In this document: positions 7,102 through 11,964 of the stretch, in pieces
Numbering within the stretch: position 1 is the stretch's first letter
Layout of the letters: each line of letters starts with the position of its first letter
NCBI GenBank assembly: GCA_046758005.1
Contig: JBHHZJ010000102.1
Coordinates: 1 to 11,964, forward strand
Length of the DNA: 11,964 bases
Origin: JBHHZJ01 sp046758005
GTDB lineage: Bacteria > Pseudomonadota > Alphaproteobacteria > Kiloniellales > J153
Reading direction: 5' to 3'
Program-made: the position numbers and the translations under genes
The notes under the pieces: generated by a model
Seen by the model: only the letters and a program-made list of their open reading frames with translations
Told to the model about the DNA's origin: nothing
Databases searched by the model: none

Positions 7102-7840
7102 TCTCGCCGGCCAGCGCGCCGTGGTGACCGGGGCGGCGCAGGGGATCGGCCGCGCGGTCGCCGAGCGGCTGCTCGACAGCGGCGCCTCGCTCGCCCTGTG
7201 GGACCGCGACGAAGCGACGGTGAGCGAAACGGCCGCCGCCCTGTCCCGGCGCGGCGCGGCCTGCGCCGTCGTGGTGGACGTGACCGACCTCGCCGGCGTC
7301 GAGGCCGCGGTGGCCGAGACGCGCCGGCGCCTGGGCGGCCTCGACATCCTGGTCAACAACGCCGGGATCGCGGGGCCGACCGCGGTCACCTGGGAGTACC
7401 CGCTCGAGGCCTGGCGGCAGGTGCTCGCCATCGACCTCGACGGCGTCTTCCACTGCTGCCGCGCGGCGGTGCCGCACATGATCGCGCAGAACTACGGGCG
7501 CATCGTCAACGTCGCCTCGATCGCGGGCAAGGAGGGCAACCCGAGCGCCGCGGCCTACAGCGCGGCCAAGGCCGGCGTCATCGCGCTGACCAAGTCGCTG
7601 GGCAAGGAGCTGGCCGGCACCGACATCGCGGTCAACTGCGTCACCCCGGCTGCGGCCAAGACGCGCATCTTCGAGCAGGTGACGCAGGAGTTCGTCGACT
7701 ACATGCTGTCCAAGATCCCGCGCGGCCGTTTCGTCACCGTCGAGGAGGTGGCGGCGCTCATCGCCTGGTTGTGCTCCAAGGAGTGCTCGTTCTCCACCGG
7801 GGCCGTGTTCGATATCTCGGGCGGCCGGGCGACGTATTAG
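7088..7840 (+). CDS. SDR-family oxidoreductase, sugar-acid dehydrogenase-like
   Basis: This is a classical SDR of 250 residues, with TGAAQGIG at 14-21, NNAG at 90-93 and Ser144, Tyr157 and Lys161 in the active site. The usual helix-4 Asn of the tetrad is Asp116 (AIDLDG). The C-terminal AVFDISGGRATY is an ending I associate with SDRs of sugar-acid routes, such as those acting on 2-keto-3-deoxy-L-fuconate or -rhamnonate. The ATG lies inside the last codons of the denD-like gene, so it is translationally coupled and probably works in the same pathway, perhaps on the keto product of its partner. The substrate is unknown and generic FabG-type annotation would be misleading. After the stop, CCGCCT (7845-7850) can pair with AGGCGG (7856-7861) as a weak hairpin without a T run. 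Confidence 0.92.
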   Translation: MNRIDLAGQRAVVTGAAQGIGRAVAERLLDSGASLALWDRDEATVSETAAALSRRGAACAVVVDVTDLAGVEAAVAETRRRLGGLDILVNNAGIAGPTAVTWEYPLEAWRQVLAIDLDGVFHCCRAAVPHMIAQNYGRIVNVASIAGKEGNPSAAAYSAAKAGVIALTKSLGKELAGTDIAVNCVTPAAAKTRIFEQVTQEFVDYMLSKIPRGRFVTVEEVAALIAWLCSKECSFSTGAVFDISGGRATY

Positions 7841-8085
7841 GCCGCCGCCTTCTCGAGGCGGTCGGGCAAGCTCCCGGCCTTCGTTCGAGGGCCGCATCCT
7901 CGTCGGCGGCGCTGCGGCCGTCGAAGCGGTCTTTACTTACAAAAACCACAACCAGGGAATCGGCGTCCCTGTCCTGCCGACACAAAACTCGTGACATTAC
8001 CTCCTCGTCCTCGTCGCGTGCGGTTGCTAGGCAGGCGGCGCCGGGGCAAGCTGGCCGGGGAAGGGAACCGCTGTTGGGGGTAGCC
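7841..8085. other. Intergenic stretch without a recognised gene
   Basis: These 245 bases separate the dehydrogenase run from the secreted protein gene. They hold a weak 6-bp hairpin at 7845-7861 and an A/C-rich patch at about 7930-7960 (TTTACTTACAAAAACCACA) that stands out in the GC-rich background and could be a promoter region. I could not place a good -35/-10 pair. The plus-strand frame that is open through here out of the SDR gene is a shadow. Confidence 0.4.
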
Positions 8086-8568
8086 ATGCGCGCGCGCGGC
8101 CTCGGGGCCATGATCACGACGATGCTGCTTTGCGTTCCTGCCGGGATGGCGCGCGCCGGCGACCGCCATGCCGGCTACTACTATCCCGAGCCCGATTCGC
8201 GCGAGGTCTACACCGCGCGCGCGGACACCCTGCCGCAGGCCAATCGCGCCATGCGCATCGGCTTCGTGACGGGGATCACGAACCAGACGTTCAACCTGGC
8301 CTATCCGCCGCAGGTCGCGATCTTCGCCAAGGGGACGGAGGCGCAGAAGCTGATCATCGTCGCCCTCGTGGACGGGCGCATCGACACGCTCTACCGGGCG
8401 CGGGCCGTGTTCGCCAACATGACCGCGGCCGCGCGCGTCCTGCCCGCCTTCGCCGAGATGGGCGTGCAGGACTACTTCACCTTCTTCGACCTGGCCAAGA
8501 TGCTGGGCTTCGAGCAGATCACCATCAGCAACGGCCGCGACTTCGCGCACCAGGTGATCATCAAGTAG
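8086..8568 (+). CDS. Conserved-looking secreted protein of unknown function, next to moaA
   Basis: This 160-residue protein has a signal peptide (MRARGLGAM, a hydrophobic run to about residue 20, and MARA before a cleavage near residue 24). The mature part starts with DRHAGYYYPEP and contains RADTLPQANR, RIGFVTGIT, YPPQVAIFAKG, EAQKLIIVALVDG, DYFTFFDLAKMLGFEQITISNGRDFAH and a C-terminal QVIIK. It looks like a family common in alphaproteobacteria. As I remember, some members carry the name molybdopterin-guanine dinucleotide biosynthesis protein A. No MobA-type nucleotide-binding GG-x-S-x-R-M motif is present and the protein is exported, so I do not adopt that name. It runs convergently into moaA, which fits the association but does not give a function. 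The ribosome site is only a G-run at about 8075-8080. I chose the ATG at 8086 because it gives the signal peptide; the same frame is open far upstream inside the SDR gene. Confidence 0.85.
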   Translation: MRARGLGAMITTMLLCVPAGMARAGDRHAGYYYPEPDSREVYTARADTLPQANRAMRIGFVTGITNQTFNLAYPPQVAIFAKGTEAQKLIIVALVDGRIDTLYRARAVFANMTAAARVLPAFAEMGVQDYFTFFDLAKMLGFEQITISNGRDFAHQVIIK

Positions 8569-8585
8569 GGCGGAAAATCCCGAAA

Positions 8586-8620
8586 GGCCCGGCGGATCGG
8601 GTCGAGCGGGATGCCGGGCC
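8586..8620. terminator. Possible bidirectional terminator between the secreted protein gene and moaA
   Basis: GGCCCGGC (8586-8593) and GCCGGGCC (8613-8620) are exact inverted copies around a 19-base loop, in the 60-base gap between two converging genes. No T run flanks either side, so this is a structural guess supported by position. Confidence 0.4.
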
Positions 8621-8628
8621 CGGCGGCC

Positions 8629-9630
8629 TCACCCGCCGGTGACGCTCATGTGGCGCGCCACGCCGGGGCGCCGGTGCCGGCGGTCGATGACGAAGTCGTG
8701 GCCCCTGGGCTTGCGCGCGATCGCCTCGTGGATCGCCGCCTCGAGCAGGGCGTCGTCGTCGCTCATGCGAAGCGGCGCGCGCAGGTCGGCCGCGTCCTCC
8801 TGGCCCAGGCACATGTAGAGCGTGCCGGTGCACGTCAGGCGCACCCGGTTGCAGCTTTCGCAGAAGTTGTGCGTCATCGGCGTGATGAAGCCGAGCCGCC
8901 CGCCGGTCTCGCGCACGCGCACGTAGCGCGCCGGGCCGCCGCTGCGGTAATCGATCTCGTCCAGGGCCCATTTCTCCCGGAGCCGGGCGCGCACCATCGA
9001 CAGCGGCAGGTACTGCTCGACCCGCGTCTCGCCGCCGATGTCGCCCATCGGCATGACCTCGATGAAGGTGAGGTCGAGGCCCCGCTCGCCGCACCAGGCG
9101 ACCAGCTTGTCGAACTCGTCGTCGTTGACGCCCTTGAGCGCGACCGTGTTGATCTTGACCCGGAGACCAGCGGACTTCGCCGCCTCGATGCCCGCCATCA
9201 CCTGGTCGAAGCGGCCCCAGCGGGTGATCGCGGCGAACTTGTGCGCATCCAGCGTGTCGAGCGAGACGTTGATCCGCTCGACCCCCAGGTCCGCGAGCTC
9301 GGCCGCGTATCTGGTGAGCTGGCTGCCGTTGGTGGTCAGGGTCAGCTCGTCGAGCGCGCCGGACGCCAAGTGCCGCGACAGGCCGTGGAACAGGCTCATG
9401 ATGTTGCGCCGGACCAGCGGCTCGCCCCCGGTCAGGCGCAGCTTGCGCACGCCGAGGCGGACGAAGGCGCCGCACACCCGCTCGAGCTCCTCCAGGCTGA
9501 GGATCTCGGCCTTGGGCAGGAACGTCATGTCCTCCGACATGCAGTAGACGCAGCGGAAGTCGCAGCGGTCCGTGACCGAGACCCTGAGATAGGTGATCGC
9601 CCGCCCGAACGGATCGATCATGCCGGACAC
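8629..9630 (-). CDS. moaA: GTP 3',8-cyclase MoaA (molybdenum cofactor biosynthesis)
   Basis: This 333-residue radical SAM enzyme catalyses the first step of molybdenum cofactor synthesis, turning GTP into 3',8-cyclo-GTP with MoaC acting next. The N-terminal 4Fe-4S cluster uses C23-x3-C27-x2-C30 (CDFRCVYC). The SAM-binding LTGGEPL is at 67-73, and INVSLDTL at 120-127 is typical. The second cluster uses C257-x2-C260-x13-C274 (FCESCNRVR...MCLG). The protein ends in the double glycine (VTGG) that MoaA needs for activity. The start is GTG at 9630: GGGGAGGG (9636-9643, read on the minus strand) is five bases upstream, while the ATG at 9621 would be 14 bases away. No other moa gene is visible. A downstream user could be a molybdenum-dependent formate dehydrogenase. 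Confidence 0.97.
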   Translation of the reverse strand: MSGMIDPFGRAITYLRVSVTDRCDFRCVYCMSEDMTFLPKAEILSLEELERVCGAFVRLGVRKLRLTGGEPLVRRNIMSLFHGLSRHLASGALDELTLTTNGSQLTRYAAELADLGVERINVSLDTLDAHKFAAITRWGRFDQVMAGIEAAKSAGLRVKINTVALKGVNDDEFDKLVAWCGERGLDLTFIEVMPMGDIGGETRVEQYLPLSMVRARLREKWALDEIDYRSGGPARYVRVRETGGRLGFITPMTHNFCESCNRVRLTCTGTLYMCLGQEDAADLRAPLRMSDDDALLEAAIHEAIARKPRGHDFVIDRRHRRPGVARHMSVTGG

Positions 9631-9635
9631 GATTG

Positions 9636-9643
9636 CCCTCCCC
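9636..9643 (-). promoter_or_regulatory. Ribosome binding site that decides the GTG start of moaA
   Basis: On the minus strand this reads GGGGAGGG, five bases before GTG at 9630. The next in-frame ATG (9621) is too far from it, so the GTG is preferred. Confidence 0.7.
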
Positions 9644-9749
9644 GGATTGACGCCCGATATACCGCCTTGTACCCGGACGTTGGCCGTTCATCTTTGCGCC
9701 AAATCAAAACATAGCGGCATTGCGCGGGGATTTCACCCACAAGCTTCAT

Positions 9750-9782
9750 GAGGACATGACGAGGACATGACGAGGACATGGA
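9750..9782 (+). repeat. 11-bp tandem repeat, three copies
   Basis: GAGGACATGAC occurs at 9750-9760 and again at 9761-9771. A third copy with two changed end bases, GAGGACATGGA, is at 9772-9782. The array lies just before the membrane protein gene at 9795, and its last copy supplies the GGAGG (9780-9784) that probably serves as ribosome site. Each unit holds an ATG, and since 11 is not a multiple of three the ATGs fall in different frames. Confidence 0.9.
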
Positions 9783-9794
9783 GGCCGCGCGTCC

Positions 9795-10193
9795 TTGGCA
9801 ACTCGGTTCGCCTCCCCTAGCCTTGCCGCCGTGACATCGCCCGAGCGACGCACGCCCGAAGCCCTCTCCTCCGCCCGGGAACCCGGAAACCGGCGGGTCA
9901 GCGCGCTCGACCGGCCCGCGGCGCGGGTGGCGGCGTTCGGGGTCTTCCTCCTGGTCGCGGCGGCGCTGGCGTGGATACATCGGGACGACCTGTTTCCGCC
10001 GAAGCCGGCGTCCGCCCCGGCCGTGGACGACCGGGCCGCCCAATGCCTGGCCGGGCGCGCGGCCGGCATCGATAAAATGCGCGCGGACGGCGTGATCGAC
10101 GAACGCCAGGCCGCCCTGTTCAAAAGCCGCGCCGAGGCGTTCTGTCAGGCCCGGTTCGGGCCGGGCTCGGGCCCGCCGCCGCCCCGGCAATAA
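9795..10193 (+). CDS. Small single-pass membrane protein, function unknown
   Basis: This 132-residue protein has a polar, Arg-rich N-terminus, one membrane segment at about residues 45-61 (VAAFGVFLLVAAALAW) and a short outer domain. That domain holds two cysteines (C84 and C117) around a helix-like stretch, AGIDKMRADGVIDERQAALF. It ends in a Gly/Pro tail (GPGSGPPPPRQ). The charge balance suggests an inside N-terminus and a periplasmic domain, where the cysteines could pair. I recognise no named family, although the Cys-flanked stretch looks conserved. The start is unsure: TTG at 9795 has GGAGG at 9780-9784, ten bases away; GTG at 9831 would give 120 residues but has no ribosome site. It faces away from moaA across about 160 bases. 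The stop at 10193 is followed after eight bases by a palindromic repeat element. Confidence 0.62.
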   Translation: MATRFASPSLAAVTSPERRTPEALSSAREPGNRRVSALDRPAARVAAFGVFLLVAAALAWIHRDDLFPPKPASAPAVDDRAAQCLAGRAAGIDKMRADGVIDERQAALFKSRAEAFCQARFGPGSGPPPPRQ

Positions 10194-10201
10194 AGGATTG
10201 C

Positions 10202-10427
10202 ACCACAGAGACACAGAGACGCCGAGAAAAATAACGACGAAGACACGAAAGCCCAAAGCCCGTACGATATGTCGACGAGCCCGTTATGAAGCCCTCATGA
10301 TTTGAAGAGCTTGGGTGAGGACTGTTATGATTTGACTTTCCACGTTATTTTGAATCCAAGGTTTTCTTCGCGACTTCGTGCCTTTGTGGCGAGTTACCCT
10401 TTCTCTGTGCCTCGGTCGTTCTGTGGT
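10202..10427. repeat. Palindromic intergenic element A (inverted CACAGAG/CACGAAG arms)
   Basis: The left arm (10202-10251) has ACCACAGAGACACAGAGA, then an A-rich bridge with AAAATAACG, then GACGAAGACACGAAAG. The right arm (10364-10427) read on the other strand has ACCACAGA, GGCACAGAGAAA, TAAC, then CACAAAGGCACGAAGT. The arms are thus imperfect inverted copies built from 8-bp units (CACAGAGR and CACGAAGR). The AAAATAACG at 10228-10236 also has an exact inverted copy at 10343-10351. The spacer of about 110 bases is AT-rich for this window and contains ATGATTTGA twice (10297 and 10327). The element fills the gap between two converging stops, starting eight bases after one and ending one base short of the other. 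No open frame in it looks like a gene. Confidence 0.85.
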
Positions 10428-10428
10428 T

Positions 10429-11289
10429 TTACGCTGGCCGGCGGATGACCGTGACGCCGCGGCCGCCGCTTTCCGCCTTCACCCGTTCTTCGAGGTCGGC
10501 CAAGGGCTCGGTCGAGACCAGCATGGCGTGCGCGTTGGCGCTGACGACGCGGGCCTCGTCCAGCGCAATGGCCACGTGGCCGGGGAAGTAGATCAGGTCG
10601 CCGCGCCGGGGTTTCGTCCGTCCCGGCGTCCAAGGGATCGCTTTGCCTAAGGCCTCTGCCTGCATGTCGGTGTCGCGCGGGCAGCGGATCCCGGCGCGCG
10701 CGAGGATCACCTGAATGAGGCCCGAGCAGTCGAGGCCCAGGCTGCCCTTGCCGCCCCACAGGTAGGGGGCGCCGAGGAACTCCAGCGCCGTGGCCACGTA
10801 GTCCGGCCCGACGTCGCCCTCGGCCGCTAGGTGGCGCGCATAGACCCAGCCGCCGGCACGTCCGATCCGCACCTCGCTGAAGGCGCCGCGTACGCCCACG
10901 ACCGAAACGCGCCCGGTCATGGTCAGGGAGTCGAGCGGCGGCGCCTTCAGGTCGGGCTCGGGATAAACGAACGTCCGTAATACCTTGACGGTATGGGTCG
11001 TGGGCCGCATCTGCGCGCCGAGCGCGGCGGCCTCGACGTAGCCCACGTAGCCGTCGGCGGCGTTCTTCACCCAGGCCCAGCCGTCGGCCTCGTCGTAGAC
11101 GGTGACCACCTCGCCGGACAGGAGCTGGGTATCGAGCGGCGCGGAAGCCTCGGGCCTGCGCCGCAGGTCGGCGACGCCGCGCACGACCTGGGCCGGTTCC
11201 CCCGCGCTGTAGCGCGCGGCCTCGACCCGGCCTTTCAGCTGCTCGGCGGCCAGGTCGGGGCGGTAGGCGTGCAGGCGCGGGTCGAGCAT
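10429..11289 (-). CDS. NlpC/P60 cysteine peptidase with two SH3-like domains
   Basis: This 286-residue protein probably cuts the gamma-D-glutamyl to diamino acid bond of cell-wall peptides. The first SH3-like domain is at about 33-90 (LLSGEVVTVYDEADGWAWVK, YVGYV), the second at about 98-155 (VSVVGVRGAFSEVRIG, GGWVYARHL). The NlpC/P60 domain is at about 160-286: Cys188 in LDCSG, His238 in GHVAI and a third polar residue, probably His254 in ANAHAM. This order is the one seen in YkfC-like murein peptide hydrolases. There is no signal peptide, which suggests a cytoplasmic role in recycling cell-wall peptides. I chose ATG at 11289 because MLDPRLHAYRPDL is the N-terminus I expect of alphaproteobacterial relatives. 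A longer frame to 11352 only adds residues encoded by repeat element B. The ribosome site is weak (AAGAA). Confidence 0.93.
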   Translation of the reverse strand: MLDPRLHAYRPDLAAEQLKGRVEAARYSAGEPAQVVRGVADLRRRPEASAPLDTQLLSGEVVTVYDEADGWAWVKNAADGYVGYVEAAALGAQMRPTTHTVKVLRTFVYPEPDLKAPPLDSLTMTGRVSVVGVRGAFSEVRIGRAGGWVYARHLAAEGDVGPDYVATALEFLGAPYLWGGKGSLGLDCSGLIQVILARAGIRCPRDTDMQAEALGKAIPWTPGRTKPRRGDLIYFPGHVAIALDEARVVSANAHAMLVSTEPLADLEERVKAESGGRGVTVIRRPA

Positions 11290-11306
11290 CGGATCAAATT
11301 CTTGGA

Positions 11307-11501
11307 ACCACAGAGGCACAGAGACATGGAGGGATAAACGGTTTGTTACCAAGAAGGCACGAAGCGCACGAAATCGATTTGTTCGACTCTCAGCGCCGGA
11401 TCGCCGATGAGGATGAATAGGTCATGCTTTGATCCGTCTTCATGTCCTTCGTGTCTTCGTGGTCAATCTGACCGTTCTTTGTGCCTCTGTGCCTCTGTGG
11501 T
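11307..11501. repeat. Palindromic intergenic element B (inverted CACAGAG/CACGAAG arms)
   Basis: The left arm (11307-11373) has ACCACAGAGGCACAGAGACA, a bridge, then ACCAAGAAGGCACGAAGC. The right arm (11438-11501) read on the other strand has ACCACAGAGGCACAGAGGCA, CAAAGAACGGTCAG, then ACCACGAAGACACGAAGG. The first 17 bases of the two arms agree exactly. The building units are the same 8-bp CACAGAGR and CACGAAGR blocks as in element A. The spacer (about 64 bases) differs from that of element A. The element nearly fills the gap between two minus-strand genes: one end is five bases from the stop of the iron-sulfur gene and the other is 17 bases from the NlpC/P60 start. Short frames over it are translations of the repeat, not genes. 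Confidence 0.88.
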
Positions 11502-11506
11502 AAGAA

Positions 11507-11964
11507 TCACTTGTCCTTCGGCTCCCCGCCCGCCTTGGCGCGTTCGGCCAGGACCTTGGCGCGCGCCTCCTCGATTTCGCGCTCGCGCAGGTCGTCGTCG
11601 GTGGTGCGCGGGGCGGGGCTCGGCGGCCCGCGCAGCGGATCGGCGGGGCTGTCGAACTGCACGATGACACGGCAGTCGTCGCACATCATGATGCGCTCGA
11701 CCTGATCGTGGCCGGCGAACATGGCGTGCTTGCCGGCGAGCTGCTCGGCGATGCGCTCGACGGTTCCCCGCACCCCGAAGGGTTTGCCGCAGCGGATGCA
11801 CAGGAACGGCTCCTGCTGGTTCTTGGTGACCGGGCCGCGCGCCTCGTCGGTGAAGTTGAGGCGCGGCTCGAGCTTGATCACCGACTCCGGGCAGGTGTTG
11901 CGGCATAGCCCGCACTGCACGCAGGCCTCCTCGTTGAAGCCGAGCCACGGCCGGTCCGGGTCGT
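11507..11964 (-). CDS. 4Fe-4S protein, C-terminal part; probable formate dehydrogenase accessory (5' partial)
   Basis: The frame is open to the window edge, so the N-terminus is missing. The visible 151 residues start DPDRPWLGFNEEAC and contain a ferredoxin-type cluster motif CVQCGLCRNTCP. Two further CxxC pairs follow: CIRC in FLCIRCGKPFG and CDDC in MMCDDCRVIVQF. They could bind zinc or a second cluster. The tail is charged and helical (TTDDDLREREIEEARAKVLAERAKAGGEPKDK). The pattern resembles, from memory, the C-terminus of a large 4Fe-4S protein found beside a TorD-like chaperone and formate dehydrogenase genes in alpha- and betaproteobacteria. That context lies outside the window, so the link is a prediction. 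Its stop is five bases from repeat element B. Confidence 0.82.
   Translation of the reverse strand, partial: DPDRPWLGFNEEACVQCGLCRNTCPESVIKLEPRLNFTDEARGPVTKNQQEPFLCIRCGKPFGVRGTVERIAEQLAGKHAMFAGHDQVERIMMCDDCRVIVQFDSPADPLRGPPSPAPRTTDDDLREREIEEARAKVLAERAKAGGEPKDK

Noticed and set aside
9618..10256. Minus-strand 212-codon frame opposite the small membrane protein
   Set aside because: It starts within repeat element A, crosses the tandem repeat and has no recognisable domain. The plus-strand frame has a membrane segment and paired cysteines and is more plausible.
11290..11352. Longer N-terminus of the NlpC/P60 protein (21 extra residues)
   Set aside because: The residues LSLHVSVPLWF are the translation of the repeat arm; the expected family N-terminus starts at 11289.
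10202..11501. Repeats considered as a CRISPR array or a transposon with the NlpC/P60 gene as cargo
   Set aside because: There are only two imperfect elements, no regular spacers, no cas or transposase gene and no target-site duplication that I can see. The gene between them looks like a normal chromosomal gene.
11407..11667. Plus-strand frame over element B (contains SLCLCASVV)
   Set aside because: This is the translation of the CACAGAG/CACGAAG repeat read from the other strand, continued antisense to the iron-sulfur gene. It is a repeat artefact.

Overview
The window is GC-rich (roughly two-thirds G+C by eye), densely coding DNA from a proteobacterium. An alphaproteobacterium, perhaps Rhodospirillales-like, is my best guess. 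The reasons are the style of the NlpC/P60 protein, the small secreted protein beside moaA, the denD-type sugar-acid dehydrogenase and the iron-sulfur protein at the right edge, all of which resemble alphaproteobacterial proteins as I remember them. No database search was possible.

Layout. (1) Positions 1-4793, plus strand: the end of an archaeal-type 2-oxoacid:ferredoxin oxidoreductase alpha subunit, its TPP-binding beta subunit, a stand-alone formyl-THF hydrolase/formyltransferase of the ALDH1L1 N-terminal type, and formate-THF ligase (fhs). Together these join a low-potential 2-oxoacid decarboxylating enzyme to formyl-folate chemistry. (2) Positions 4926-5117: a very small predicted secreted peptide. 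(3) Positions 5319-7840, plus: three sugar/sugar-acid dehydrogenases in a row (a gluconate 5-dehydrogenase-like SDR, a D-erythronate dehydrogenase-like extended SDR, and a second classical SDR overlapping it by 14 bases). (4) Positions 8086-8568, plus: a conserved-looking secreted protein convergent with moaA (8629-9630, minus), the radical SAM enzyme that starts molybdenum cofactor synthesis. (5) Positions 9795-10193, plus: a small single-pass membrane protein preceded by three copies of an 11-bp tandem repeat. (6) Positions 10429-11289, minus: a two-SH3-domain NlpC/P60 cysteine peptidase. (7) Positions 11507-11964, minus: the C-terminal part of a 4Fe-4S protein that I associate with formate dehydrogenase clusters.

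How the genes fit together. Formate is a plausible common thread. Fhs activates it, the ALDH1L1-like protein can release it or pass it on, molybdenum cofactor (moaA) is needed by formate dehydrogenases, and the iron-sulfur protein at the right edge looks like a formate dehydrogenase accessory. This link is inference; only the individual gene families are directly supported.

The least ordinary non-coding structure is a pair of palindromic intergenic elements (10202-10427 and 11307-11501). Each has two inverted arms made of 8-bp units (CACAGAGR, then CACGAAGR). The elements fill nearly the whole gap on both sides of the NlpC/P60 gene. There is no gene-free stretch longer than 300 bases, and I saw no tRNA, rRNA, CRISPR array or transposase.
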